A DNA stretch of 64,000 bases, taken from Capra hircus. Lineage: Eukaryota; Chordata; Mammalia; Artiodactyla; Bovidae. Shown in pieces: positions 11,342 to 21,906 of the stretch; the stretch's first letter is position 1, and each line of letters opens with the position of its first letter. Under the pieces are notes generated by a model that was given only the letters and a program-made list of their open reading frames with translations, was not told the origin of the DNA and made no database searches. The stretch spans positions 70,370,458 to 70,434,457 of the forward strand of contig NC_030823.1 in NCBI RefSeq assembly GCF_001704415.2. The letters run 5' to 3'. The position numbers and the translations under genes were made by a program.

Positions 11342-12423
11342 GGCACAGCACTATTCAGAGAAGTCCTGATCTGCCTTCTAATGATGAGAACCTGGCTTTG
11401 TTTCCCTAAAGAACTACTGAAAAAAGCAAGGGACTGAGCAAGTTCACGAATGTGGAATTTATAAAGCAGTTTCTCTCTGGGGGCAAAGATGTGGTCTAGT
11501 TGACGACTCAACCTGCAGAATCCATTGCATTTTAGACCAGGAATAGCGACTGGAATGAATAGGAGTCCTACCCGAATAGTGAGGAAAGGTGGTGTGTCAG
11601 ATGCAGTGTTGACTCAGACTGACTTACCCTTTACGGAAAGAGGAGGGAGAGGAGTGACAGGCAGGCTCCCTCCCCAGCCCCACTGCGGTGTCACCTCAGG
11701 CAGGGATTCTAGCACAGAGACAGCTCAAGTGCCAGCCCGCGGGTTTTTCATTTGAAAGGTATTTATGGTTCAGGTGGGGGTGGCGAGGAATGCTGTTTGT
11801 GGGCACAGGACAGCTACAAAGAACCTGAAAATCACAGACAATAAACAAATGAAAGAAAAGGCCTTTGCTTGACTATAAGGTGAGGGAACAGGAGAGCAGG
11901 GAAGTCTACAGGGCAGGGGAGAAACCGCAAGCACGGCCTCCAGGGAGCTCCCGCCTCATGTTCAGCTGGGCGGGCAGCGTGTTCTCACCGGCAGGGTGGC
12001 ATGTGAGGCTGCTTCTGCCTGTGTGGTTCCCACTCTTCCTGTCGACCCTGTACCCACCACGCAGACAGCAGGCCCAGGACGGCCCTTCCTGCCCACTCTC
12101 ACAAAGTTCCTTGCCCTTCCCTCCCTCAGGCGGCTGCCCTTTGAATCCGAGGACACTGGTGAAGGCTCAGGATTTTCTCCGTGGATCTATTCCCCCAGTC
12201 TGGGGTGGGGGACAAAGTCCCCTGGACGAACGTCACTTGGTTCTAGAAGTTCCTTCCTTTGACTGGCTGTTGATGCATGTGTTCTACCCGCTTTCCTTGT
12301 ATGATGGACTCTTTGGCTGTTTGGGGTTGTTGTGGGTTTTTTTTTGTTTGTTTGTTTTAATATTTCTATGGTATTTCTTTGGGAAATAGCAGAAGGAGTT
12401 TCTGTGATCCTGTTTTATTCATC
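11342..12423. other. Intergenic, no gene recognised
   Basis: Mixed-composition sequence. Several overlapping open frames at 11865-12389 have no domain signature. T-rich simple sequence lies at 12336-12358. No repeat was named. Confidence 0.5.
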
Positions 12424-12601
12424 TTTTTTTTTTTTTTGCCTGCACTGGGTCTTCATGGCAGTCCATGGGCTTCTTGAGTTGTGGCATTGGGTTTAGTTGC
12501 CCTGGGGAATATGGGATCTTAGTTCCCATACCAGGGATGGAACCCACATCCCCTGGATTGGAAGGCAGATTCTTAACCTCTGGAGCAGCAGGGGAGTCCC
12601 C
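12424..12601 (-). mobile_element. CHR-2-type SINE
   Basis: Antisense copy with a poly(T) at the left (12424-12437), then 'gtggcattgggtttagttgcc', 'gggatcttagttccc', 'cagggatggaaccc', and the head end 'cagcaggggagtcccc'. Flanks ATTCATCTTT and TATCATCTTT are similar enough to be a diverged target-site duplication. Confidence 0.78.
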
Positions 12602-13694
12602 TATCATCTTTAAACAGATGTCCAACCGCTCAGCTCAGCTTCTTAAGGTTCAGTTCATTGAACCTCTGCTTAGCTCATGCCATTTTTAGGGCTGTTATTC
12701 AAAGTAAAGCACATCTGGGAGAAAAAAAAAAAAAGGCATTGTATTTCCTATAGCCCAGGGTGAAAAATAATTTACTACCATATAAAAACTTAAGGGAAAA
12801 AAGAATGAAGGAGTTTTTCTTCTCTCCAGATAGGTGAAGTGAGATTCCAATTGCTGATAGAAGGAAGGGAAGGCTGAATGAAGCAGCAAAGCCTGTTAAT
12901 CTGGAAGTTACAATTTCCTCAATCCCTACCCCTACGGAAATGACTACCGCCTAAAATGGTTGGAGAGAATCCAGTGGCTATGCTGATTGCATTTCAGTTT
13001 ACCTGGGTCAAAGGAGCTGGTACCCCGCCAGAGGCCCAAGTCCTTATGAAAAGGTTTGGAGAACCTTAAAAGACCCACAGGAGTGACGGGTGGTTACACT
13101 TAGAATCAATAATGAAACGAGTCCTTTCTTGCCACTAGAAGAATTCACAAAGAGGCTTGGATGAGCCTGTGCCAGGGGTGCTGGGCAAGAGATCACGACT
13201 CCGGGTGGGACTGGACCAGCTGGCCCCTAAGGCCTGTCCCCACTACAACCCCACCCCCAGGAGTCATTGTCGTCACACCATACCAGCCGTGATAAAAGCT
13301 GCCACCGTGTCTGCATTTTCTGCGCTGCTCAGGGAAGGGAGAATCGATGAGCCCGGCTTGGCCAGAGGACAGGGTTCATCGCGTCCTCATCGTTTGGAGA
13401 CCCTCTTCCCCGGACTCAAGCCGCCAGGCAAGGCCAGCTCCACAGTTTGTGAGACTTAGTGCAAAATATGGAGTGCCCGGTTCAAAAATGTGAAGATTTT
13501 CAAAACTGCAACAACAGACCATTTAACCAAGTACAGGTAGGTCACAGGCTTGTGAAGTCAGCCTTGCCACCAGGACCACCAGGAAGGACACAAGGAATGG
13601 GAAGCAGCCAGCGCTGGGTCATTGGGGTCCCCGCTCTGTGCCTTCCTCCAGGGCGCCACACAAGGAGCTCTTAGATGGAGACAAATCTCAAACA
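12602..13694. other. Intergenic, no gene recognised
   Basis: An A-run sits at 12722-12734. The rest is unremarkable single-copy-looking sequence with rising GC toward 13400. No supported exon. Confidence 0.5.
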
Positions 13695-13895
13695 GGAAGG
13701 CAGTGTTCTAAGCATGTCCCACGCCCACTCCTCTAACCTTCACAACAACCCCGTGGGTAGCTACTATTACTGTCACTGTTTCACAGATGTATGAAATGAC
13801 ACAGAGCTTGCCTGACTTGCCCAAGACCACCCAACCAGTGGCAGCAGAGCCGGGATTCAGATGCAGGCAGTCTGGCCTTGCAGCCACTAGGATTT
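13695..13895 (-). mobile_element. MIR SINE
   Basis: Antisense MIR core: 'tttcacagatgtatgaaatgacacagagcttgcctgacttgcccaag' type layout, then a cleared tRNA-like end 'agccgggattcagatgcaggcagtctgg'. Old and diverged, as expected of this family. Confidence 0.8.
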
Positions 13896-15430
13896 ACCCT
13901 TTTTCCGGGGGGTTCTGTGCAGTGACTCAGAGATGGGAACAGTGGTAGGGGAAACCGCTACAGAAATGGATCACCGGGCTGTGGCCTCTTCCTCTCCTTT
14001 ATCGTCCTTAGTAAAACCACACCAGATCCACCGAGGAGGAGCACAAAGCTGTGGGGACACACAGGCAGAGATAACCGTGCATCCAGGGGGTGTCTTAGCA
14101 TGGGTTCCCTCTAAAGCAAATGTAGTTATTTCGGAGATGGTTCCTGGAATGAGTCAGGAAGCAGAAGACATGGAAAGGAAAAGGGATGAGGAAAAGTCAA
14201 TATTGGGGGTGTCGCTGAGGCCCCCACCGTAGGCAGTGGGAGCGCAGCTCTGCAGGAGGTGGGCAGTCACCCACTATTTGGGGGCTGCCTCCAAGTCCCA
14301 AGGCCAAAAGCCAAAAGACTCATGGCATGTGCTAAAGGTGTGAGTGTGAGTCCTCAGGGAACCCATCTGAATAAGGGCCACCAGATTTCCCCAGGAACAG
14401 GCTCCCCGTAGGGGCAGAGGGTGGCGAGACGCCCTGTGGACAGAGCGCCGTTTTGCCTCGTTCTCCTGGGCATCCCCCTGTTTCCTCCCCCTCCCTCACC
14501 GACTGCCTTAGGCCCCCCACCCCACCCCCGCCAGCCCAGTCGCACCACAGAACTGGAACCCGGAACCGGAGAGCAGAACCGTGGGCCGGGGTCGGTCAGC
14601 TGTTGTTTCCTGGGTGGGTGTGTTTCTGGGTGGACCAGCGGAGGGGTCAACGGGGGCTAGAGGACCCAGCTCCGTCACCCTTCCAGCAGCTGACACACCC
14701 CAGATGGCATCGGAGATTAGCGGAGGCCCTGCTGAAGGGCGTGGGGAGGGGTTAATCCCCAGGGGATTCCTGGAGGAGCCCGGGGGGCCAGGCAGGGACT
14801 CACCCCCCCTCCCCACGCCCCCACAGCCCCCTCCTGCCCCCTGGGGTCTCCTGGGCTGCTGGCCTGGGGCCGTCCGGGCTGAGTCAGGGTGGCTGAGTCA
14901 GGCCTGCTCCGAGCCTCTTGCCAAGTCCTGTCTTCCCTTGGCCCCATTTCCTCGAAGCCACTTTCTAGGCTCTGGTTGCCTCCCACACTGTTCTGATTAG
15001 CGGGTTGACAAGCTGACCGGCCCAAAGCCCTGAGCCCGGGAGCAGAGGGCAAGTGTATGACCGTTACTCCTCTGTGAGCGGAAACACCCGGGCCCCTCAA
15101 GGCTGGGCTTCCAGCTCAGCTTCCCCCTAGCCGGTGAGGTCACGGGGCCTCCGTCTCCACAGGGGCAACGGCAACCTGCCCTGCCATGTCCACTGCCCAG
15201 GGTTGCTGGGAGACCAAAGGGAGCGGCGTCTGGCAGCGGAATTTCTGAACCCCTGGCGTTTTCTGTGAGTGGAACACGATGACCATTGTTTCTGCCCTCG
15301 CGCCTGGCATCGCTTTAGACCTTCCTGGCACACGCAGTGGACTTTGTTGTTTGGAACTTGTTCTCTTGGCCAACTCCTGTTTGTCTGGAATCTAAACTGG
15401 ATGCTCACACAGGCTGGTTGCGAGTTGTCT
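13896..15430. other. GC-rich intergenic interval
   Basis: The region 14390-15150 is clearly more GC-rich than its surroundings, with C-runs at 14512-14530 and 14804-14830. It has many overlapping open frames on both strands, which is what GC-rich non-coding DNA gives because it is poor in stop codons. I see no splice-consistent exon. Two AP-1-type sites lie at 14880-14900, so a distal regulatory element is possible. Confidence 0.45.
14880..14900. promoter_or_regulatory. Paired AP-1 / MARE-like sites
   Basis: TGAGTCA occurs at 14880-14886 and again at 14894-14900, with start positions 14 bp apart, each preceded by GC and followed by G. Together they read GCTGAGTCAG twice, which also fits Maf/NF-E2 half-site arrangements. 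Binding is inferred from the motif only. Confidence 0.4.
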
Positions 15431-15439
15431 GGGGTCGTG

Positions 15440-15660
15440 GGGCAATGGAAGGGGCACACAGTCCAGGGCCAGAGCCAAGAATTCTCTCTCCAGATCCAGG
15501 AGCCCTGCGGCCTTGGGCAACCTCCCTGATTTCCTAGGGCCTTTGTGAGGCATCTGACAAAAGGGCTTATTGTGCCTGCCCAGGCTGCCTCCTGGGTTCT
15601 CCTGGGGGTCAAGCTAGATTAAAAGGGCCCACCGGATGTTCAGGTGCTCTGTAAATATTG
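15440..15660 (+). mobile_element. MIR-like SINE
   Basis: A MIR core in sense orientation is suggested by 'gccttgggcaacctccctgatt', a degraded 'ctgacaaaagggcttattgtgcctgcc', and 'gtgctctgtaaat' at the end. Diverged, so the limits are approximate. Confidence 0.5.
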
Positions 15661-16539
15661 GGGGTCGCCCCTGAGGAAAGGCTTTCTGACTTCATTCCGT
15701 AGCACACAACCACCCACCAAGCCTGGGGTGGACTCAGAGGCAGGATGAGATCCTGAAAGGCTTCCCGGATCTCCTGGGAAACTCGGTGCACAAGAGAAAG
15801 GCCACCCCTCTCACCAGCCAGGGGCACTGGTAGCCATCACCTCTACAGCGATGGATGTCATATGAAGATATTGTGGGTCAGAACGAAGAAAAGGAAAGGG
15901 GTGGACTTGGAGTCCCAGAAAAGGAAGAAGAAAACGGTAAGGAGTCTTGGGAGGGGTGACAGGAGCCAGAAAGAAGGAGCAAGGCAGGGCCCTCAGTGCA
16001 GAGCCTGGAAGGAGGCGAGAGACAGGCTGGGGGCTGTGAGAGGAGGGGCAGGAGCGGGAGCAGGAGAGGGTGGGAGTACAGGAAGGAGGGGGAGCAGGAG
16101 AGGGTGTGGGGTGCAGGAGGGGGTACAGGAGGGGGTGCTTAGGGCCAGGAGAAGAGGAGGCAGTAAATGCAGGTGGTCTTGGCTCCTCCGCCTGCAAGGG
16201 CCCTCCCCTGACCCACCATGGATGGACCATGATTGGTTTAGAATCTCGTTCTGCACCAGTAATCAGCTTATTAGTGTGACCCAGTCCTGCCATAGAATCT
16301 GGGAGAGAGAGTCTACTGGGAACTTTGGAGAAAGATATTTTTCTTCCTAGATTAAAATAAAAGAGATGACTGAGCCTCTTCCGTCCTGGACAGTGTCAAG
16401 CCACTGCACCTTTGGAGTGCTCGACGTGTGAGCCAAGGATTGGTTTTAAGCCACTTGTAATCTAATATTCCATTGACAAGAGGACCAGGGATAAAATAAC
16501 GCTGATAGTATGTGTCATTGGAGGGAACATTCTAGTTTT
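15661..16539. other. Intergenic, with purine-rich tract
   Basis: No gene recognised. The interval contains the G-rich minisatellite at 16030-16145. Open frames across it on either strand reflect the repeat composition. Confidence 0.5.
16030..16145. repeat. G-rich purine minisatellite
   Basis: Imperfect units built from GGAGCAGGAG, GAGGGTG and CAGGAGGGGGT are repeated on the + strand. Several runs of four or five G are closely spaced, so G-quadruplex formation is plausible. It makes a long but meaningless proline-rich open frame on the minus strand. Confidence 0.75.
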
Positions 16540-16715
16540 CCATTGCACTTTTATATACACTTATGCTAGTTGATTGTCACAAAAGACAAGAGGACAAGTG
16601 ACCTTATCCTTTTTTAAAAACACACAAGGAACCTGAGATCAGGGAAGGGAAGTGACCCCTCAAATCACACAGCTAATTGGTGGTAGGTCTGATATCCTAA
16701 GTCAGGAGGTTTTCT
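16540..16715 (-). mobile_element. MIR SINE
   Basis: Antisense MIR: 'ttatcctttttt' stretch, 'ggaacctgagatcagggaagggaagtgacc', 'cacacagctaattggtggtagg', ending in 'caggaggttttctgactc'. Typical ancient copy. Confidence 0.7.
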
Positions 16716-17019
16716 GACTCTTGGTCCCATAGGCTTTCCACTCCATCCAAGTCTATCAGAACTACACAGGAGACACAAATGCCTCCAGACACTAAAACAG
16801 ACAGACAGCTCCTTACTCTCACCTCCAAGAAGAATCCAGAGGAGAGTAAAAGAGAATCTGACCATCAACTCTGGGTGAGATATTGGGTGGAGGAGCTGAG
16901 ACCTGGGTGTCACCTGACAGTGTGGGGTGGGGAGGTGGACAGATGAAGAAGGTGGCAAGTTCCTCCACCACCCCCAGGGGAGCCCCTCCCTCCCCCCAAG
17001 CCTGCCTGCCTCCTAAATT

Positions 17020-17165
17020 TTCTTTCATTCAACAAATAGGTACTGAGTGCTTCCCACCCGCTAAGCACTCTGTCTGCCAAGAGCTGCAGTGAACAAAGCA
17101 GACGAGTCCTCCTGGAGCTTATCTTCCGGTCAGGAGGAATACAGCACAGCCAAGCAAAGTGCGGC
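17020..17165 (+). repeat. Ancient mammalian interspersed repeat, 5' part (family not named)
   Basis: The segment 'tttcattcaacaaataggtactgagtgcttcc' through 'gtgaacaaagcagacgag' and 'ctggagcttatcttcc' follows a motif order common in mammalian intergenic DNA. Its likely continuation is at 18040-18870. I recognise the consensus but not its database name. Confidence 0.5.
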
Positions 17166-17763
17166 TGACCCTCCTCCTCCTCAGATTGCTTTATTTGCAA
17201 GCTCACCTATTTGTTAGAATGTATTTGCAGTCCCAAGATCAATGCATCTAGTACTTTCAGAGTCATCCGGGGACAAGAACTGAGCAGTGAGAATTCTGAG
17301 TAAGATGAGCATATTCCCAGGAGAGGTGGACTCTTCTTGCTTCAGCTCACATATGCTGAACAAGTGACCTTCTGGGGACTATGTAATGCCACTGTTTTTT
17401 TTTTTTTTTGGTCATTTGTATTGGTGGTTTCCCTGTTTTAAAATGGCCCCAAGTTCAGCATTGAAGTTGTCTGTCTAGGATTTGTAAGTGCAACAAGGCT
17501 GGGAAGTGCCCCCACGAAGGAGAAATTGAAAGTTACATAAGCTTCCCTCAGGCATGCATGCTGTTGGCTGGGAATTCAGTGTTAATGAATCAACAGAATA
17601 TTTTAAGCAAGCTGTCTTTAAGCAGAAACAAGCAAAGAACACGGTTAAGAACTTGATGAAAATTTTGTGGCCAGAGGCTCATAGATGCCTAAGCCTATGT
17701 TTCCCCAATGGCTCAATATTTGCTCATCCGTTGTTCAGGATGAATTTAGAGAATATGTGTTCT
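17166..17763. other. Intergenic, no gene recognised
   Basis: A poly(T) run lies at 17395-17410. The rest is non-coding sequence without a repeat I can name. Confidence 0.5.
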
Positions 17764-17982
17764 GTGTGCTAAGTCACTTCAGTTGTATCCAGCGCTTTGC
17801 GACCCTATGGACTGTAGCCCGCCAGGCTCCTCTGTCCATGGGATTGTCCAGGCAAGAATACTGGAGCAGGTTGCCATTCCCTTCTCCAGGGGATCTTCCC
17901 AATCCAGGAATCAAACCCACGTCTCTTACGTCTCCTGCACTGGCCGGCAGGTTCTTTACCATTAGCGCCGCCTGGGAGGCCC
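17764..17982 (-). mobile_element. Bov-tA SINE, near full length
   Basis: Antisense copy with the tail 'tgctaagtcacttcagttg', 'gaccctatggactgtagccc', 'ggcaagaatactggagcagg', 'cttctccaggggatcttccc', and the tRNA-like head ending 'gccgcctgggaggccc'. It splits the older repeat on either side (17020-17165 and 18040-18870). Confidence 0.9.
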
Positions 17983-18039
17983 TTACAGAGCATAACTGCC
18001 TTCAGTAATGAGAAAGACTGGCGTTTCATTTGTGATGCG

Positions 18040-18870
18040 TAGCTTGAGGAAGATCAAACAGGGCGATGATCAGCGTGATTTATGCGATTGGAAGGCAATG
18101 TGGATCAAGGCAGTTTCTTCAGGTGGTGACACTGGAGCTGAGATCTGCAGAGAAGCAGGCAGCCAGTTGGGAGAACCAAGCAGAGCGGTCTAAGGGCGGA
18201 AGCTGGGTGCTCAGATCCTGGTGGGGGGCAGGACCAGGTACACAGACCCCATGCAGCTAGAGGGCCTGGGAGCGGGCGCCCCTGAGGACACAGAAGGACT
18301 TACGCTTTTACTCCCAGTCCTGTGGAAGCCATTAAACGGTTTTCAGCAGAGCAATGAAACTGATTTCTGGGTTTTCAAAGATGCCCAGCTGCTGTTGAGG
18401 AGAACGGCTCAGAGACCATGATGGAAGCGGGGCCAGCTGGGCGGTGGCTGCCGGGTCCAGGCTGAGACAGGCGTGGCCTCGTGGGTTGTGGCATTGGAGA
18501 CAGATTGCAGGTATATTTTGGAGGAAGAGTAAAACCTGACTGGCTGATGGATCAGTGACAGAAAGTGAAAGAGAGAGAGGAATTAAGATGACACCTAGGT
18601 TTGGGAGCTGAAGCGACCGCATGAACTGGGGTGCCATCTGCTCAGATGGGGATGACTGGGGCCGCGGAAAATAACAGTATGTGAAGTTTCAGGCATTTCC
18701 ATTTTCAGACATTCAGGCTGACTTTCAGAAGCCTGGTTTGAAGGATTTTGAGCATTACCTGGCTATGAACCAGGACATGTCACATAAGTGACTGAAAACA
18801 CGGATCTGAAGCTCTGGGGGTGCTGGAGTTGGAGAGGTCAGTTTGGACATGGGAGGACTGGACGAGTTCA
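18040..18870 (+). repeat. Ancient mammalian interspersed repeat, long segment (family not named)
   Basis: Consecutive blocks match a consensus I know from many mammalian intergenic regions: 'gacactggagctgagatctg', 'ggaagccattaaacggttttcagcag', 'tatattttggaggaagag', 'gctgatggatcagtgacag', 'gatgacacctaggtttggg', and 'ggggtgccatctgctcagatgggg'. It is not a gene: no frame is maintained. About 800 bp are kept, which is long for this type. Confidence 0.5.
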
Positions 18871-19892
18871 CCCCCAGCTGGTGGGTGTAGGGGACCCCAG
18901 CATCATTCAGACAGAAGTGGGTGGTAGCAGGGAAAGGCTGGCCAGAGGCCAGGGCCTGTGGAGGTGAGGATACAGCTGAGGTTGCTGAGGGTTCGTGGTT
19001 GTGGGAGTGATAGAAAGGGGATCTGAAAAATTCTGAGGCTTGGGGCAGAGGGTCGGTGGGAGGCACCCTGGGCAGCCCTGCTCCACCAAAGCAGGCAGGA
19101 CCACGCTTCCTGCTGAGTGGCAGGACCTAAGGCCAGCCTGGTGCCCGTGAGTCATCCAGTGCCTTGTCCTGGGCCACCTGCCAGGAAGCACCTGAGCAGG
19201 GTAATAGCTGGTTCACGTTTCTAACCAGCTTATTTCCCTTGCTGCTGGGGGCTGGGCGTTCACTGAGGAGACCAAAGGCAGGACTGGCCTGAGGTGGAGT
19301 GAGATGAGAGAACGCGGGGATTTTCCGAGCCTGTCATCGCCTTGGATGAGAGGGCAGAGATAGGAGGAGGAGGAAGGGCAGGCTGGCAGCCAAGGCTCTG
19401 AGTAGCTGTGTTCTGCCCAATCAATCAGGAAGGGGTCATCCTGGTTGCCCAAGGCAGCGCAGGGAGGCACTTCCCACACACACTCTGAGGCCTGACCCTT
19501 GGATTCTGATCTTACTGCTGCCACTTGCCCGGTCTTTGCATCTGCATAAAAGCGCTGAGCGCGTGGTGCCCTCATGGAGTGCTCAGATCAGGGCACTCGG
19601 GCCAGCACTCAGAGGTCAGTGTCCACAGCTGTCCATTTAACTCCCTCCTCTGAGCTCAGGTGTGATTTCAGAGTTGCAGGTCACGCCTGCACAGATGACA
19701 GAGAGGTGACTGTGGCTAGATCAAGGCTGCAGATGAGGCAAGAGCATAATGGACAGATCTGGACAGCACTCAGAATCAGGCAAAAGAACCCCGAGTTCAG
19801 TAGGTTTCTGTGCAATGGCAATGCCTATTGTATTAGCATTCCCGGTCCCATAATGCTGTGTTTCTCCCACTTTTCATATTAAGCTTATGTAT
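18871..19892. other. Intergenic, no gene recognised
   Basis: Moderately GC-rich non-coding sequence up to the BovB boundary. Open frames at 18907-19575 have no domain signature. Confidence 0.5.
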
Positions 19893-21906
19893 TGTCTTCT
19901 CTCTGGTTGCTCTGCTTTTTCTAAACCCAGCATGTACATCTGCAAGTTCTCAGTTCATGTACTGTTGAAGCCTAATCTGAAGGACCTTTTGCATTACCTT
20001 GCTAGCACGTGAAATGGGTGCAACTGTATGGTAGTTTTGAACATTCTTGGGATTGCCCTTCTTTGGGATTGGAATGAAAACTGACTTTTCCCAGTCCTGT
20101 GGCCACTGCTGTATTTTGCAAATTTGCTGACATAATGAGTGTGGCTCTTTAACGCCGTCATCTATTAGGACTTAAAATAGCTCAGCTGGAATTCTGTCAC
20201 CTTCATTAGCTTTGTTCATAGTAATGCTTCCTAAGGCCCACTTGATGTCACACTCCAGAATTTCTGGCTCTAGGTGAGTGACTACACCATCGTGGTTATC
20301 CGGGTCATTATGATCTTTTTTTTGCATGGTTCCTCTATGTATTCTTGCTACCTCTTCTTAATGTCTTCTTCTGTTAGGCCCTTACCATTTCTATTCTTTA
20401 TTGTGCCCATTCTTGCATGAAATATTCCCTTTATTTCTCCACTTTTCATAAAGAGATCTCTAGTCTTTCCCATTCTGTTGCTTTCCTCTATTTCTTCACA
20501 TTGTTCATTTAGGAAGGCTTTCTTATCTCTCCTTGCTCTTCTCTGGAACTCTGCATTCAGATGGGTATATCTTTCTTTTTCCCCTTGCCTTTTGTTTATC
20601 TTCTTTTCTCAGCTATTTGTAAAGCCTCCTCAGACTACCATTCTATCTTCTTGCATTTCTTTTTCTTTGGGATGGTTTTGGTCACTGTCTCCTATACAAT
20701 GTTATGAACCTCCATCCATAGTTCTTCAGGCATACTGTCTGTCAGATCTAATCCCTTGAATCTATTCATCACCTCCACTGAATAATCATAAGGGATTTGA
20801 TTTAGGTCATACCTGAATGGCTTAGTAGTTTTCTCTACTTTCTTCAGTTTAAGCCTGAATTTTGCAATAAGGAACTCATGATCTAGGCCACAGTCAGCTC
20901 CTGGTCTTATTTTTGCTGATTGTATAGAGCTTATTCATCTTTGGCTGCAAAGAACATAATCAATCTGATTTCCGTATTGACCATCTGATGATGTCCATGT
21001 GTATAGATGTCTTTTGTGTTGTTGGAAAAGGGTGTTTGCTATGACCATCTCTTGGCAAAACTCTGTTAGCCTTTGCCCTGCTTCATTTTGTACTCTAAGA
21101 CCAAACTTGCCTACTATTCTGGGTACCTCTGGATACCTCTTCCTTTTTTTCTTTTTTTTTTTGGTGTTAGGTCTTGTAGGTCTTGCAGGTCTTCATAGAC
21201 CTTGTCAACTTCAGCTTCTTCAGCATCAGTGGTTCAGGCATAGACTTGTCTTACTGTGATGTTGAATGGTTTGCCTTGGAAACAAACCAAGATCATTCTG
21301 TCTTTTTTGAGATTGCACCCAAATACTGCATTTTGGACTCTTTTGTTGACTATGAGGGCTGCTCTATTTCTTCCAAGGGATTCTTGCCCACAGTAGTAGA
21401 TATAATGGTCATCTGAATTAAATTTGCCCATTTCCAGGTAATTTAGTTCACTGATTCCTAAGATGTCAATGTTCACTCTTGCTATCTTCTGCTTGACCAC
21501 ATCCAATTTACCTAATCAATATTGTTCTTTACAGCATTGGACTTTACGTTCACCACCAGACCCATCCATAACTGAGTGTCATTTCTGCTTTGGCCCAGTC
21601 ACTTCATTCTTTCTGGAGCTATTAGTAATTGCCCTCTGCCATTCTCCAGTAGCATATTGGACACCTTCTGACATGGGGGTTCATCTTCCAATGTTATGTT
21701 TCTTTTGCCTTTTCATACTGTTTATGGGGTTCTTGCAGGAAGAATATGGAAATGGGTTTTCATTCCCTCCTCCAGTGGATCATGTTTTGTCAGAACTCTT
21801 CACTATGACTCATCTGTCTTGGGTGACCCTGCACAGCATGGTTCATAGCTTCACTGAGTTATACAAGTCCCTTCACCACAACGGGGCTGTGATCCATGAA
21901 GAGGAG
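19893..21906 (-). mobile_element. BovB LINE, inverted 5' segment
   Basis: This is the 5' half of a BovB retrotransposon in antisense orientation. On the minus strand, reading from 21906 down, it carries the 5' leader, then the ORF2 endonuclease domain (about 21506-21234, with DILGISELNY and NSDDHYIYYCG recognisable), then linker sequence up to the start of the reverse transcriptase region at about 19895. BovB is an RTE-clade LINE with an apurinic-like endonuclease. The frame is broken many times, so the copy is dead. It abuts its own 3' half in the opposite orientation at 21906/21907. Confidence 0.9.
21234..21506 (-). pseudogene. BovB ORF2 endonuclease remnant
   Basis: A 90-codon open stretch on the minus strand begins MDVVKQKIARVNIDILGISE and corresponds to the start of the BovB endonuclease domain. 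It includes the region leading to the catalytic Glu (SELNY is the position of the E in the family) and the YYCG segment. Flanking frameshifts and stops separate it from the rest of ORF2. It belongs to the inverted half of the 19893-23041 element. Confidence 0.8.

Noticed and set aside
10981..11511. 176-codon open frame on the minus strand
   Set aside because: It is the BovB ORF2 C-terminus of a truncated LINE, not a host gene.
11865..12389. 174-codon open frame (+) with a hydrophobic end
   Set aside because: The hydrophobic C-terminal run comes from a T-rich simple stretch. No signal-peptide logic and no family match.
14332..15612. Dense open frames in GC-rich DNA on both strands
   Set aside because: Expected in stop-poor GC-rich sequence. 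No codon pattern, splice pair or domain favours one of them.
15811..16350. Overlapping 160-codon frames on both strands
   Set aside because: Both derive from the G-rich minisatellite and stop-poor purine-rich DNA.
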